Source: Pseudacidovorax intermedius
GTDB taxonomy: Bacteria > Pseudomonadota > Gammaproteobacteria > Burkholderiales > Burkholderiaceae_C
DNA: 64,000 nucleotides
Direction: 5' to 3'
Assembly: GCF_001476815.1 (NCBI RefSeq)
Contig: NZ_LDSL01000108.1
Location: forward strand, 1-64,000
In this document: in pieces, positions 24,110 through 35,881 of the stretch
Layout: every line of letters begins with the position of its first letter
How positions within the stretch are numbered: position 1 is the stretch's first letter
Translations under genes and position numbers: made by a program
Notes under the pieces: generated by a model
What the model was told of the DNA's origin: nothing
Databases searched by the model: none
The model's input: the letters and a program-made list of their open reading frames with translations, nothing else

Positions 24110-25144
24110 ATGAAGTCCAAGTTTCAAATCGCCGCCGCCGGCCTGACCCTGGCCGCTTTCGCGCACGTTCCCGCCTTCGCCCAGGAAGCCACCGGCGCCG
24201 GCGCCAGCTTCCCGGCGCCGCTGTACGCCAAGTGGGCCGCCGACTTCAACAAGGCCACCGGCATCAAGATCAACTACCAGTCGGTCGGTTCCGGCGCCGG
24301 CATCAAGCAGATCGAGGCCAAGACCGTCGATTTCGGCGCCTCCGACGCGCCCCTGAAGGACGCCGACCTGGAAGCCAAGGGCCTGCTGCAGTTCCCCACC
24401 GTGATCGGCGGCGTGATCCCCGTCGTGAACATCCAGGGCATCAAGGCCGGCGAACTCAAGCTGAACGGCCAGGTGCTGGGCGACATCTACCTGGGCAAGA
24501 TCGCCAAGTGGAACGACCCCGCCATCAAGGCCCTGAACCCCTCGCTGAACCTGCCCGACGCCGCCATTGCCCCGGTGCGCCGTGCCGACGGCTCGGGCAC
24601 CAGCTTCCTGTTCACCAACTACCTGTCGAAGGTGAACGCCGAGTGGAAGGACAAGGTCGGTGAAGGCACCGCCGTGAACTGGCCCACCGGTGCCGGCGGC
24701 AAGGGCAACGAAGGCGTGGCCGCGTTCGTGGGCCGCCTGCCCAACTCGATCGGCTACGTCGAGTACGCCTACGTCAAGCAGAACAAGATGACCTACGCCC
24801 TGCTGCAGAACGCCGCCGGCAAGTTTGTCGCTCCCGAAGACACCGCCTTCAAGGCCGCCGCCGCCGGTGCCGACTGGAGCAAGAGCTTCTACCAGATCCT
24901 CACCAACCAGGCCGGCGACGGCGCCTGGCCCATCACCGGCGCCACCTTCATCCTGATGCACAAGGCGCAGGACAAGCCGGCCCAGGCCACCACCGTGCTC
25001 AAGTTCTTCGACTGGGCCTACAAGAACGGCGACAAGACCGCCGACGACCTCGACTACGTGCCGATGCCCGACGCCGTCAAGGCCACCATCCACAAGTCCT
25101 GGGCCAACATCAAGGACGCCTCGGGCAAGGCCGTCGCCTACTGA
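24110..25144 (+). CDS. pstS: Phosphate-binding protein PstS
   Basis: 344 residues with a Sec signal peptide cleaved after AFAHVPAFA. The mature part starts [16 protein letters not shown] and contains the phosphate-binding segments [19 protein letters not shown] and [15 protein letters not shown]. It captures phosphate in the periplasm for the PstCAB importer. A good ribosome binding site (AGGAAG) precedes the ATG, and a strong PhoB box lies 69 bases upstream. A hairpin follows the stop, probably making pstS mRNA more abundant than the permease messages. Confidence 0.97.
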   Translation: MKSKFQIAAAGLTLAAFAHVPAFAQEATGAGASFPAPLYAKWAADFNKATGIKINYQSVGSGAGIKQIEAKTVDFGASDAPLKDADLEAKGLLQFPTVIGGVIPVVNIQGIKAGELKLNGQVLGDIYLGKIAKWNDPAIKALNPSLNLPDAAIAPVRRADGSGTSFLFTNYLSKVNAEWKDKVGEGTAVNWPTGAGGKGNEGVAAFVGRLPNSIGYVEYAYVKQNKMTYALLQNAAGKFVAPEDTAFKAAAAGADWSKSFYQILTNQAGDGAWPITGATFILMHKAQDKPAQATTVLKFFDWAYKNGDKTADDLDYVPMPDAVKATIHKSWANIKDASGKAVAY

Positions 25145-25149
25145 AGCCG

Positions 25150-25170
25150 GGCCCCCTGAGCGGGGCCTTT
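25150..25170 (+). terminator. Intercistronic hairpin after pstS
   Basis: GGCCCC pairs with GGGGCC across a six-base loop and is followed by only three T residues. This weak terminator or mRNA-stabilising hairpin between pstS and pstC would lower expression of the permease genes relative to the binding protein. Confidence 0.55.
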
Positions 25171-25207
25171 CGATTCCCACAACAACAAACACGACCCAAG
25201 GGCGCAC

Positions 25208-26293
25208 ATGACCCGCATCGCCGAAGAGGGGGCGCGGGCCGGTGCGCCCGTGACGGAGCTTCACACCGTGTCTTCCACACTCACTGCCGGCGCCCAGACG
25301 CTCGAGTCCGCCTCGGACCGCGTGCGTCCCGCCGCCCCGCCGCCGGCCAAGCGGGCCCGCTCGGGCCCCCTGGCCGACCTGCTGTTCGGCTGGGCCGCCA
25401 AGGGCGCGGCGCTGCTGACCCTGGCGCTGCTCATCGGCATCCTGGTCTCGCTCGTCATTGGCGCCTGGCCGGCCATCGCCAAATACGGCCTCGGCTTCCT
25501 GACCAGCAGCGTCTGGGATCCGGTGCAGGAGGAGTTCGGCGGCCTGGTGATGATCTACGGCACGCTGGCGACGTCCATCATTGCGCTTCTGATCGCGGTG
25601 CCGGTGAGCTTCGGCATCGCGCTCTTCCTCACCGAACTCTCGCCCGGCTGGCTCAAGCGCCCGCTGGGCACGGCCATCGAGCTGCTGGCCGCCGTGCCCT
25701 CGATCGTGTACGGCATGTGGGGCCTGCTGGTCTTCGGGCCCATCCTGGCCACCTACGTGCAGCAGCCGCTGCAGAAGCTGCTGGCCGGCGTGCCCTACCT
25801 GGGCGCGCTGGTGGCCGGCCCGCCGGTGGGCATCGGCATCCTGTCGGCCGGCATCATCCTGGCCATCATGATCATCCCGTTCATCGCCTCGGTGATGCGC
25901 GACGTGTTCGAAGTCACGCCGCCGCTGCTGAAGGAGTCGGCCTACGGCCTGGGCGCCACCACCTGGGAGGTGGTGAGCAAAGTCGTGCTGCCCTACACCA
26001 AGGCCGGCGTCGTCGGCGGCATCATGCTCGGCCTGGGCCGTGCGCTCGGCGAGACCATGGCCGTGACCTTCGTCATCGGCAACATGAACCAGCTCGATTC
26101 GCTGTCGCTGTTCCAGGCGGCCAACAGCATCACCTCCGCGCTGGCCAACGAATTCGCCGAAGCCGGCGCCGGCCTGCACCAGGCGGCGCTGATGTACCTC
26201 GGCCTGGTCCTGTTCTTCATTACCTTCGTCGTGCTGTCGCTGTCCAAGCTGCTGCTGGCCCGCATGAAGAAAAGCGAAGGAGCCCGTTCGTGA
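25208..26293 (+). CDS. pstC: Phosphate ABC transporter permease PstC
   Basis: 361 residues if started at 25208; a GTG at 25268 would remove 20 residues. About 60 N-terminal residues are Ala/Pro-rich and precede the first span ([20 protein letters not shown]). The permease core has six spans and the coupling segment [28 protein letters not shown], which contacts PstB, then [16 protein letters not shown], the PstC signature. With PstA it forms the phosphate channel in the inner membrane. The stop overlaps the pstA GTG (GTGA). Confidence 0.96.
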   Translation: MTRIAEEGARAGAPVTELHTVSSTLTAGAQTLESASDRVRPAAPPPAKRARSGPLADLLFGWAAKGAALLTLALLIGILVSLVIGAWPAIAKYGLGFLTSSVWDPVQEEFGGLVMIYGTLATSIIALLIAVPVSFGIALFLTELSPGWLKRPLGTAIELLAAVPSIVYGMWGLLVFGPILATYVQQPLQKLLAGVPYLGALVAGPPVGIGILSAGIILAIMIIPFIASVMRDVFEVTPPLLKESAYGLGATTWEVVSKVVLPYTKAGVVGGIMLGLGRALGETMAVTFVIGNMNQLDSLSLFQAANSITSALANEFAEAGAGLHQAALMYLGLVLFFITFVVLSLSKLLLARMKKSEGARS

Positions 26294-27201
26294 GCACCAC
26301 CAGTCCCACCAGCCCCACCAGCACTTCCCAGCAACTTCTCGCCGCCCAGGCGCTGGCCCGCACCCGCGAGGCCAAGTTCGCCCGCCGCGCGCGCATCAAC
26401 CAGGTGGCCCTGACCCTGTCGCTGGCCGCCATGGCCTTCGGCGTGTTCTGGCTCGTCTGGATCCTCTGGCAGACGCTGTACCTCGGCATCGGCGGCCTGT
26501 CGGTGGCCACCTTCACCGAGATGACGCCGCCGCCCAACGAGGCCGGCGGCATCCTGAACGCCATCTTCGGCTCGCTGGTGATGGTGGGCGTCGCCACCTT
26601 CATCGGCACGCCCATCGGCATCATGGCCGGCATCTACCTGGCGGAATACAACCCGCACGGCTGGCTGTCGTCGGTGATCCGCTTCGTCAACGACATCCTG
26701 CTGTCGGCGCCCTCGATCGTGATCGGCCTGTTCGTCTACTCGCTGGTGGTGGCGCAGTTCAAGTCCTTCTCGGGCCTGGCCGGTTCCATCGCGCTGGCGC
26801 TGATCACTATCCCGGTGGTGATCCGCACCACCGAGAACATGCTGCAGCTGGTGCCGCCCGGCCTGCGCGAGGCGGCCTACGCCCTGGGCTCGCCCAAGTG
26901 GAAGGTGATCCTGTCGATCACGCTGCGCGCTGCCCGCGCCGGCGTCGTCACCGGCGTGCTGCTGGCCGTGGCCCGCATCGCCGGCGAGACCGCACCGCTG
27001 CTGTTCACCGCGCTGAACAACCAGTTCTGGACCGCCGACGTCACGCAGCCGATGGCCAGCCTGCCGGTCACCATCTTCAAGTTCGCGATGAGCCCGTACG
27101 AGAACTGGCAGCAGCTGGCCTGGGCCGGCGTGTTCCTGATCACCGTCGCCGTCCTCGCCCTCAACATCCTGGCCCGCGTCCTGACGCGCGCAAAGATGTG
27201 A
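26290..27201 (+). CDS. pstA: Phosphate ABC transporter permease PstA
   Basis: 303 residues from a GTG overlapping the pstC stop. Six membrane spans are visible, with the PstA-type loop [24 protein letters not shown] and [20 protein letters not shown]. The N-terminal 40 residues are Ser/Thr-rich and cytoplasmic. It pairs with PstC in the phosphate importer. It is followed by a 97-base repeat before pstB, unlike the direct coupling seen between pstC and pstA. Confidence 0.96.
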   Translation: MSTTSPTSPTSTSQQLLAAQALARTREAKFARRARINQVALTLSLAAMAFGVFWLVWILWQTLYLGIGGLSVATFTEMTPPPNEAGGILNAIFGSLVMVGVATFIGTPIGIMAGIYLAEYNPHGWLSSVIRFVNDILLSAPSIVIGLFVYSLVVAQFKSFSGLAGSIALALITIPVVIRTTENMLQLVPPGLREAAYALGSPKWKVILSITLRAARAGVVTGVLLAVARIAGETAPLLFTALNNQFWTADVTQPMASLPVTIFKFAMSPYENWQQLAWAGVFLITVAVLALNILARVLTRAKM

Positions 27202-27203
27202 CC

Positions 27204-27300
27204 ACCCCCGTTTCTTGCTCACTTCGTGTAGCCGAATCCCCCCTCAAGGGGGCGACACCGGCGGCCCGGCCAAGCCGGTTCCGCGGTGTCACTGGGTCGG
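27204..27300 (+). repeat. Dispersed intergenic repeat, copy between pstA and pstB
   Basis: Contains GCTCACTTCGTGTAGCC, the palindrome CCCCCTCAAGGGGG and AAGCCGGTTCCGCGGTGTC. A closely similar element is found in reverse orientation at 62335-62436 and a diverged one at 28857-28960. All lie inside operon gaps. Confidence 0.8.
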
Positions 27301-27354
27301 GTCACTGCACATTCGCGGTTCGTTGAGTCTTCATAGACATTGAAAGACAGAAAA

Positions 27355-28134
27355 ATGGTTGCCACCGTCTCTGCGCCCCCGCGCGCCAAGATCGCCGTCA
27401 AGGACCTGAACTTCTACTATGGCAAGTTCCACGCGCTCAAGGGCATCAACCTCGAGATTCCCGAGAACAAGGTCACTGCCTTCATCGGCCCCTCGGGCTG
27501 CGGCAAGTCCACGCTGCTGCGCACCTTCAACCGCATGTTCGAGCTCTATCCCGAGCAGCGCGCCGAAGGCGCCATCGAGCTGGACGGCGAGAACCTGCTG
27601 ACCTCGAAGCAGGACGTCGCCCTGGTGCGCGCCAAGGTCGGCATGGTGTTCCAGAAGCCCACGCCCTTCCCGATGTCGATCTACGACAACATCGCCTTCG
27701 GCGTGAAGCTGTTCGAGAACCTGTCGGCCTCCGACATGGACGACCGCGTCGAATGGGCGCTGAAGAAGGCGGCGCTGTGGAACGAGGTGCGCGACAAGCT
27801 GCACCAGAGCGGCTCCGGCCTGTCCGGCGGCCAGCAGCAGCGCCTGTGCATCGCCCGCGGCATCGCCATCAAGCCCGAAGTGCTGCTGCTGGACGAGCCG
27901 TGCTCGGCGCTGGACCCGATCTCCACCGCCAAGATCGAGGAACTGATCGCCGAACTGAAGGACGAGTACACGGTGGTCATCGTGACGCACAACATGCAGC
28001 AGGCCGCCCGCTGCAGCGACTACACGGCCTACATGTACCTGGGTGACCTGATCGAATTCGGCGCCACCGAGCAGATGTTCTTCAAGCCGCAGCGCAAGGA
28101 GACCGAGGACTACATCACCGGACGATTCGGCTGA
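27355..28134 (+). CDS. pstB: Phosphate ABC transporter ATPase PstB
   Basis: 259 residues. Walker [10 protein letters not shown] at 45-53, Q-loop [12 protein letters not shown], signature [14 protein letters not shown], Walker [14 protein letters not shown] and H-loop VTHN are all intact. It drives phosphate import through PstCA. The ATG at 27355 is preferred over a TTG 15 bases upstream. The stop overlaps an alternative phoU start (TGATG), so the two are coupled or nearly so. Confidence 0.97.
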   Translation: MVATVSAPPRAKIAVKDLNFYYGKFHALKGINLEIPENKVTAFIGPSGCGKSTLLRTFNRMFELYPEQRAEGAIELDGENLLTSKQDVALVRAKVGMVFQKPTPFPMSIYDNIAFGVKLFENLSASDMDDRVEWALKKAALWNEVRDKLHQSGSGLSGGQQQRLCIARGIAIKPEVLLLDEPCSALDPISTAKIEELIAELKDEYTVVIVTHNMQQAARCSDYTAYMYLGDLIEFGATEQMFFKPQRKETEDYITGRFG

Positions 28135-28154
28135 TGCCGCACGGAGACACAGCG

Positions 28155-28856
28155 ATGGCCGACAAGCATCTTTCCACCCAGTTCGACAGCGAACTCAACG
28201 GCGTTTCCTCCCGCGTGATGGAACTCGGCGGCATGGTCGAGTCGCAGATCCGCCAGGCGATCTACGCCCTTCTGCAGTTCGACACCGACGCCGCCGAGCG
28301 CGTGATCGAGACCGAGCCGCGCGTCAACGCGATGGAAATCGAGATCGACCGCGAGCTCTCGTCCATCATCGCTCGGCGCCAGCCGACCGCGCGCGACCTG
28401 CGCCTCCTGATCGCCATTTCCAAGACCACCGCCAACCTGGAGCGCGTGGGCGACGAAGCGAACAAGATCGCGCGCATGGTCAAGTCGATCATCGAGAGCG
28501 GCTCGGCGCGGGCGCTGCCCTGCACCGAACTGCGCATCGCGGCCGACCTGGCCTCGGGCCTGCTGCGCAAGGCGCTGGACGCCTTTGCCCGGCTGGACAC
28601 CGCGGGCGCCCTGTCGATCCTCAAGGAGGACGACCTGATCGACCAGGAGTTCGACGGCTTCGTGCGCAAGCTGGTCACCTACATGATGGAAGACCCGCGC
28701 ACCATCTCGCCCAGCCTGGACCTGCTGTTCCTGGCCAAGGCCATCGAGCGCATCGGCGACCATGCGAAGAACATCGCCGAGTTCATCATCTACATCGTCA
28801 AGGGTGCGGACGTGCGGCACACTTCGATGCAGGAAATCGAGAGCGCGTTGAAGTGA
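28155..28856 (+). CDS. phoU: Phosphate signalling protein PhoU
   Basis: 233 residues. It consists of two three-helix bundles, each with the metal-binding motif: EPRVNAMEIEIDREL/TTANLERVGDEANKIA in the first and EDDLIDQEFDGF/KAIERIGDHAKNIAEFI in the second. PhoU links transporter state to PhoR and keeps the Pho regulon off when phosphate is abundant. The start at 28155 gives the usual MADKHLS-type N-terminus; an upstream ATG at 28134 overlapping the pstB stop would add seven residues. Confidence 0.95.
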   Translation: MADKHLSTQFDSELNGVSSRVMELGGMVESQIRQAIYALLQFDTDAAERVIETEPRVNAMEIEIDRELSSIIARRQPTARDLRLLIAISKTTANLERVGDEANKIARMVKSIIESGSARALPCTELRIAADLASGLLRKALDAFARLDTAGALSILKEDDLIDQEFDGFVRKLVTYMMEDPRTISPSLDLLFLAKAIERIGDHAKNIAEFIIYIVKGADVRHTSMQEIESALK

Positions 28857-28960
28857 CGGCCCCCCAGGCTGCGCGCTTCGCGCTTCGCCAACCCCCCGGA
28901 GGGGGGCGCACCCGGCGGCCTGGCAAAGCCAGTTCCGCGGGTGCTCTGGCGTGGCCTGCT
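28857..28960 (+). repeat. Dispersed intergenic repeat, diverged copy after phoU
   Basis: Shares with the copies at 27.2 and 62.4 kb a C-run/G-run palindrome (CCCCCCGGAGGGGGGC) and the segment GGCGGCCTGGCAAAGCCAG followed by TTCCGCGGGTG. Its left part differs (GCTGCGCGCTTCGCGCTTCG). It begins right after the phoU stop codon. Confidence 0.75.
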
Positions 28961-29034
28961 CCGCGGCCGTTCGCGCAGTGGCTGGCTGAGCGGCTGTCGG
29001 CGATGGCTGCGTTGCCCGGGACTGGACAAACAAC

Positions 29035-29727
<693 letters not shown>

Positions 29728-29864
29728 CCGTCAGCTGCCTCGCGCGGCTGCCGCGGGGCGCGCGATGCCCTTTTCGCGCGGCGACGACGTTCCCCGGCGG
29801 ACTGCCCGCCGCCATTCCATTCCGTGACCGCGGGCCTGCCGAGCGCAGCGCCTGCCGATAATCC

Positions 29865-31223
29865 ATGGCCATGCCCGGTCGTCTCGCTGCTTTTCTTCTC
29901 CTGTCCGGCATCGGCGCCGCCGTGGCCGTTGCGCTGTTCGGCTGGCGCCTGGCCTGGGCCGGCGCATGGGCCGGCGGCTGTGTCTGGCTGGTGGTCGACA
30001 TGCTGCGGGCGCAGCGGCTCATCCAGGCGATGCGCAACGACGCGGTGGGCCTGCCCGCCAGCCGCTTCGGCATGTGGGGCGAACTGGCCGACCGCATCCG
30101 CCGCGCCATGCGGCTGCGCGAGCAGCAGACCCAGCAGGCCGAGTTGCGCCTGCAGGAGTTCCTGGCCGCGATCCAGGCCTCGCCCAACGGCGTGGTGCTG
30201 GTGGACGAGGCGGGCCGCATCGAATGGTGCAACCAGACGGCCGGCAGCCACCTGGGCCTGGATGTGGAGCGCGACCTGCAGCAGCTCATCGCCAACCTCG
30301 TGCGGGACCCGGCCTTCATCGGCTACCTGGCCTCGTGGCACTACAGCCGGGAGGTCGTCATCGACGCGCCCGTGGCCGCGCGTTCCTCCTCGGGCCAGCC
30401 GATGCGGCTGTCGGTGCAGGCGCATCCCTATGCCGGCAACCGGCGCATGCTGCTCACCCGCGACATCACCGCGCTGGAGAAGGCGGAGGAGATGCGGCGC
30501 GACTTCGTGGCCAACGTGTCGCACGAGATCCGCACGCCGCTCACGGTGCTCACCGGCTTCGTCGAGACGCTGCAGACCCTGCCGCTGGAGGCCGACGAGC
30601 GCTCGCGCTACCTGGGCCTGATGGGCCAGCAGGCGCAGCGCATGGGCACGCTGGTGGCGGACCTGCTGACGCTGTCGCGCCTGGAAGGCAGCGCCGCGCC
30701 GCCGCTCAACCAGTGGACACGCATGCGGGCCCTGATGGCCCACTGCGAGGACGAGGCGCGTGGCCTGTCCGGCCGCATCGCCACCCAGCCGCACCGCCTG
30801 CAGTTCGCGCTGGAGGCCGATTCCGAAGTGGCGGGCATCGCCACCGAGCTGCAGAGCGCCATGTCCAACCTGGTGACGAACGCGGTGCGCTACACGCCGG
30901 GCGGCGGCGAGGTGACGGCGACCTGGCGCCTGCTGTCCGATGGCCGCGGCGAATTCACGGTGCGCGACACCGGCCCCGGCGTGGCGGCGGAACACATTCC
31001 CCGGCTCACCGAGCGCTTCTACCGCGTGGACCGCAGCCGCTCGCGCGAGACCGGTGGGACCGGCCTGGGCCTGGCCATCGTCAAGCACATCGTGCAGCGC
31101 CATGGCGGGCAGTTGCGCATCGAGAGCGAGCTGGGCAAGGGCTCGCGCTTCGCCATCACCTTCCCGGCGTCGCGCGTGCGCGAGGTGCGCACGCGGCTGG
31201 CGGCGCAGGCCCCGGCCGCGTGA
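29865..31223 (+). CDS. phoR: Phosphate sensor kinase PhoR
   Basis: 452 residues. Two short N-terminal hydrophobic segments (LAAFLLLSGIGAAVAVALFGW and AWAGGCVWLVVDML) anchor it without a large periplasmic domain, as in PhoR. A PAS domain follows (about 95-190, ASPNGVVLVDEAGRIEWCN). The phospho-His is in FVANVSHEIRTPLTVL near residue 219, and the ATPase domain has NLVTNAVRYTP, DTGPGV and GTGLGLAIVKHI. It phosphorylates PhoB when phosphate is low, under PhoU/Pst control. It is 137 bases downstream of phoB. Confidence 0.94.
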   Translation: MAMPGRLAAFLLLSGIGAAVAVALFGWRLAWAGAWAGGCVWLVVDMLRAQRLIQAMRNDAVGLPASRFGMWGELADRIRRAMRLREQQTQQAELRLQEFLAAIQASPNGVVLVDEAGRIEWCNQTAGSHLGLDVERDLQQLIANLVRDPAFIGYLASWHYSREVVIDAPVAARSSSGQPMRLSVQAHPYAGNRRMLLTRDITALEKAEEMRRDFVANVSHEIRTPLTVLTGFVETLQTLPLEADERSRYLGLMGQQAQRMGTLVADLLTLSRLEGSAAPPLNQWTRMRALMAHCEDEARGLSGRIATQPHRLQFALEADSEVAGIATELQSAMSNLVTNAVRYTPGGGEVTATWRLLSDGRGEFTVRDTGPGVAAEHIPRLTERFYRVDRSRSRETGGTGLGLAIVKHIVQRHGGQLRIESELGKGSRFAITFPASRVREVRTRLAAQAPAA

Positions 31224-31254
31224 GGTGCGCCCGGGCGGCCCGCGGCTGCCCCGG

Positions 31255-33015
31255 TCAGTCGATGGGCCAGCGCTCGCGCACCTGCGCCAGCCGCGGGGCG
31301 ATGGCCCGGAAGATCTGCGCCAGCGCCGGGTCGAAATGCCGGCCGGCTTCGTCGCCGATGAAGCCCAGCGCACGCTCCACCGGCCAGGCCTCCTTGTAGG
31401 CCCGGCGCGAGGTGAGGGCGTCGAAGACGTCGGCAATCGCCACGATGCGCGCCGCCAGGGGAATCTGCTCACCGCGCAGGCCCTGCGGATAGCCGCTGCC
31501 GTCCCATTTCTCGTGGTGCGAGAGCGCGATGGCGCGCGCCATGGCCAGGATGTCGGACTCGTCGCCGCCGATGATCTCGGCGCCGATCAGCGGATGCCGG
31601 CGCATCACGTCCCATTCGGCGGCGTCCAGCGGACCGCGCTTGCGCAGCAGCGCGTCGGGAATGCCGATCTTGCCCACGTCGTGCATGGGCGCGGCATGCA
31701 GCAGGTCGTCGGCCCATTCGGGGCGGCAGCCGGCCGCCAGCGCCAGCGCATGCGCGTACTGGCTCATGCGGATGACGTGCATGCCCGTCTCGTTGTCGCG
31801 GTACTCCGCCGCCCGCGCCAGGCGCTGCACGATCTGCAGCCGGGTGCTGCGCAGCTCCTCCGCGCGCACCAGCGACAGGTGGGTGCGCACGCGGGCGCGC
31901 ACGACGGGCGGATACAGCGGCTTGGTGATGTAGTCCACCGCGCCCGCTTCCAGGCCCTGCGCTTCGCCCTGGCTGTCGGCGCGCGCGGTGCAGAAGATGA
32001 TGGGAATGCGCGCGGTGGCCGGGTCGTCCTGCAAGGCCCGGCACACGGCGTAGCCGTCGAGCTCCGGCATCATGATGTCGAGCAGGATCAGGTCGGGCCG
32101 GTGCTCGCGCGCCAGTTGCAGGGCGCGCCGGCCGTCGGTGGCAAACACCAGCCGGTGGTCGGCCTGCAGCGCCAGGCGCAGCACCTGGAGGTTGGCGGGC
32201 TCGTCGTCCACCAGCAGCAGGCAGGGCCGTCGGGCAGCCTCGGCCGGCAGGCGCTGGCCCCCGGGCACCGCGCCGGCGGGCAGCGCGGGCGGCATGGAAG
32301 CCGGGCGCGTCGCATCGTCGGGCGCTGGTGCATCGCCGTGCGCCGGGGCGAGCGGCTGGCCGACGAGCTGCTCGGCCGGCAACGGGCGCAGAAACTCTTC
32401 GCGCTCCTGGCCGCGGGCCTCCAGCCAGGCGCGCACCAGGCCGCGCGGCAGCAGCACCGGCATCCGGTGCTCGCCACCCGGCGGGCCGTAGCGGGCCATC
32501 AGCGGGTGGCCGTCGGCGTTCACGGTGATCAGCGCAAAGCTCAGGCGGCGCACGCCGTCGTCGTCCAGCCAGCTGCTCCACAGCCCTGCCATGCACAGCG
32601 CGTGGCCATCGCGCCGGCTGACCTGGCTGGGCTGCGGCGCGGCGGGGTCGACCCGGTGGTCCATCAACAGCAGCGCCGCAGCCGGCACCACGCAGAGCTG
32701 GTCCTTGCTCCAGGCCGAGGCGAAAGGCGACTTGCGCACCTCGTCGTCGCGCACGAAGGCGGTACGCAGGCGCATCGCGCTCTCCAGTCCGTGGCGCCGG
32801 CTTTCCGCGGTGATCAGGCCCCAGCGCCCCCTGCCCACCGCCGGCGCGCCGCCGACCTTGTGGATGAAGGTGCCCATACCGCCAGGCAGCACGTCGGCGC
32901 CAAGCGGCACGTCCTCGCCGGCCGCACCGGGACCGCGCAGCGCCTTGCTCTGGCGCAGGTCGCGCGAGAGCACGTCCCAATGGCGGTCCAGTGCCGGAAG
33001 GAATCTGGAAAACAT
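31255..33015 (-). CDS. SRAP-like domain fused to receiver and HD-GYP phosphodiesterase
   Basis: 586 residues. Residues 270-390 are a receiver (LLLVDDEP, phospho-acceptor Asp313, ITKP) and 400-570 an HD-GYP domain with MHDVGKIGIPD (His445, Asp446) and HHEKWDGSGYP (500-510), so cyclic di-GMP hydrolysis controlled by phosphorylation is likely. Residues 1-225 resemble SRAP (YedK/HMCES): RWGLIT (64-69), CVVPAA (108-113), CMAGLW (141-146), FALITVNADGHPLM and EHRMPVLLP with His183. The catalytic Cys2 is Phe (MFSRF instead of MCGRY) and the usual glutamate of the FYEW segment is missing. The SRAP part may therefore sense or bind DNA but not cross-link. A flexible linker spans 226-262. It is convergent with phoR. 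Confidence 0.85.
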   Translation of the reverse strand: MFSRFLPALDRHWDVLSRDLRQSKALRGPGAAGEDVPLGADVLPGGMGTFIHKVGGAPAVGRGRWGLITAESRRHGLESAMRLRTAFVRDDEVRKSPFASAWSKDQLCVVPAAALLLMDHRVDPAAPQPSQVSRRDGHALCMAGLWSSWLDDDGVRRLSFALITVNADGHPLMARYGPPGGEHRMPVLLPRGLVRAWLEARGQEREEFLRPLPAEQLVGQPLAPAHGDAPAPDDATRPASMPPALPAGAVPGGQRLPAEAARRPCLLLVDDEPANLQVLRLALQADHRLVFATDGRRALQLAREHRPDLILLDIMMPELDGYAVCRALQDDPATARIPIIFCTARADSQGEAQGLEAGAVDYITKPLYPPVVRARVRTHLSLVRAEELRSTRLQIVQRLARAAEYRDNETGMHVIRMSQYAHALALAAGCRPEWADDLLHAAPMHDVGKIGIPDALLRKRGPLDAAEWDVMRRHPLIGAEIIGGDESDILAMARAIALSHHEKWDGSGYPQGLRGEQIPLAARIVAIADVFDALTSRRAYKEAWPVERALGFIGDEAGRHFDPALAQIFRAIAPRLAQVRERWPID

Positions 33016-33302
33016 TTGCAACCAGCATAGCCGCGGGCCCTGCAGCCGTGCGGCAGGTCGGACAGGGGTCGTTTGAATGAAGGAGGGCGCCACGGCATGG
33101 CCCCGTGCCGCTGACGGGGTGACCGGTACTGGGCGAGGCCTGTGGCGCGGCACACCGGCCCAGGGGCCACTGGCACACCGATGGGCTTCAGGACGACACC
33201 GGCAAGCGCATGAGCCGAACATCCATCCAGGATCAATAGCCGAGTGATTTACTTGGCTTTCCAGGACGACCGGAAAAGCGCCGCTATACTCTAAGGCTTC
33301 CT

Positions 33303-33378
33303 TCCCCGATAGCTCAGTCGGTAGAGCGCCGGACTGTTAATCCGTAGGTCCCTGGTTCGAGCCCAGGTCGGGGAGCCA
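33303..33378 (+). tRNA. tRNA-Asn (anticodon GTT)
   Basis: 76 bases including CCA. The acceptor stem TCCCCGA pairs with TCGGGGA, the anticodon stem-loop is CCGGACTGTTAATCCG and the T arm is CCTGGTTCGAGCCCAGG. Anticodon GTT reads asparagine. A -10-like TATACT (33285-33290) lies just upstream with no clear -35. Confidence 0.97.
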
Positions 33379-33705
33379 AACGAAGCGCTTGATGGGTTCA
33401 TCAAGCTGCTCAGAGAGCCCGCCTTAGTGCGGGCTTTTTGCTTTGGCGCGGCGAAAAAAGGCCGCATTGTAGGCGGCTGGGTGTGTCAGGCGGCTTCAGG
33501 CGAGGTGCGATTCGGCCAGCGCGCCCGTGCCAGTGGTCGCGGCATGCTCCGGGCGATCTGGCGCGCGGCATGCCGAGCACGCGTGCCCTGGGGTTAATGC
33601 CCATCGTGGCCGGCTGCGGCCGGGAGTATCTTTTTGTTTCAGGACGGACCGCTGCGGCAAGAACGCCTTGCCCGCGGTCCGGGGGCAACCCGCGATGGAG
33701 ACGAA
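33379..33705. other. Gap between tRNA-Asn and small membrane protein gene
   Basis: This 327-base stretch contains the tRNA terminator at 33416-33439 and a short inverted repeat CTTGATG/CATCAAG (33388-33404). No credible gene, tRNA or attachment sequence was seen in the rest. Confidence 0.6.
33416..33439 (+). terminator. Rho-independent terminator after tRNA-Asn
   Basis: AGCCCGC pairs with GCGGGCT around a six-base loop and is followed by TTTTT. It lies 38 bases after the tRNA. Confidence 0.85.
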
Positions 33706-33822
33706 ATGATGATGGTGATTGCAGGCTTCATGTTGGGCGTGATCTGCGGCACGGTGCTGGTCGGCTTCATGGTGGGCCGAAGCCGCGGGGTGGAAGAGGG
33801 CGTGAGCCTGACCACCTACTGA
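33706..33822 (+). CDS. 38-residue single-span membrane protein
   Basis: A small reading frame starting with three Met codons (MMMVIAGFMLGVICGTVLVGF) and ending with VGRSRGVEEGVSLTTY. It forms one hydrophobic helix with Gly at intervals that allow helix packing, then a short basic tail. GATGGAGACG just upstream contains a usable ribosome binding site. It is not part of any neighbouring gene and ends 20 bases before the convergent YjgR-like gene. No family is recognised; small phage-like or stress-related membrane proteins look similar. Confidence 0.5.
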   Translation: MMMVIAGFMLGVICGTVLVGFMVGRSRGVEEGVSLTTY

Positions 33823-33841
33823 GCGGCGCGGCCGGCGCGCC

Positions 33842-35428
<1,587 letters not shown>

Positions 35429-35594
35429 TCGGACCTCCCGGGGTCGGCATGAAAAACGGCGGCAGTCTACCGAAGGGCGGGCCGGGCGGCCCCGTGGATT
35501 CCACAGCGGCGGCCCGCGCCCCGACTCCTATAATTTTTGCCTTCGCCGCGGCCGTGCGCCGCCGCCTTTCCTCTTACCTGCCGGGAGCTTCTTT

Positions 35595-35876
35595 TTGTCT
35601 TCGACCGCCTCCTTTGACCGCACGCCGCTCGAGAACGAGCTGGCCGAACTGCTGGTGAGCGCCCTCAACCTCGAAGTGGCGCCCGAGGCCATCGACCCCG
35701 AGGCGCCGCTGTACGGCGACGGGCTGGGGCTGGACTCCATCGACATCCTGGAAGTGGCGCTGGAGATCTCCCGCCGCTATGGCTTCCAGCTGCGTTCGGA
35801 CGACGAGCGCAACCAGCAGATCTTCGCCTCGCTGCGCGCGCTGGCGGCGCACGTCGACGCGCACAAGGCGGGCTGA
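35595..35876 (+). CDS. Acyl carrier protein of aryl-polyene-like cluster
   Basis: 93 residues. The phosphopantetheine attachment site is Ser48 in GDGLGLDSIDILEV, followed by a helix ALEISRRYGFQL. The start is a TTG at 35595 preceded at eight bases by GGGAG; no ATG is available in the conserved region. A perfect -10 hexamer TATAAT occurs at 35529-35534, although without a clear -35. It leads the operon that runs to the ketoreductase at 45305. Its similarity in order and size is to the ApeE/ApeF carrier proteins of aryl polyene clusters. Confidence 0.85.
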   Translation: MSSTASFDRTPLENELAELLVSALNLEVAPEAIDPEAPLYGDGLGLDSIDILEVALEISRRYGFQLRSDDERNQQIFASLRALAAHVDAHKAG

Positions 35877-35881
35877 GCGGC

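Noticed and set aside
33379-33440. Second prophage attachment site at tRNA-Asn
   Set aside because: The tRNA is followed by its own terminator and ordinary chromosomal genes; no integrase or phage genes are near.
35529-35534. Perfect TATAAT before the ACP gene
   Set aside because: No -35 or extended -10 at suitable distance could be found, so it is mentioned with the ACP gene but not listed as a promoter.
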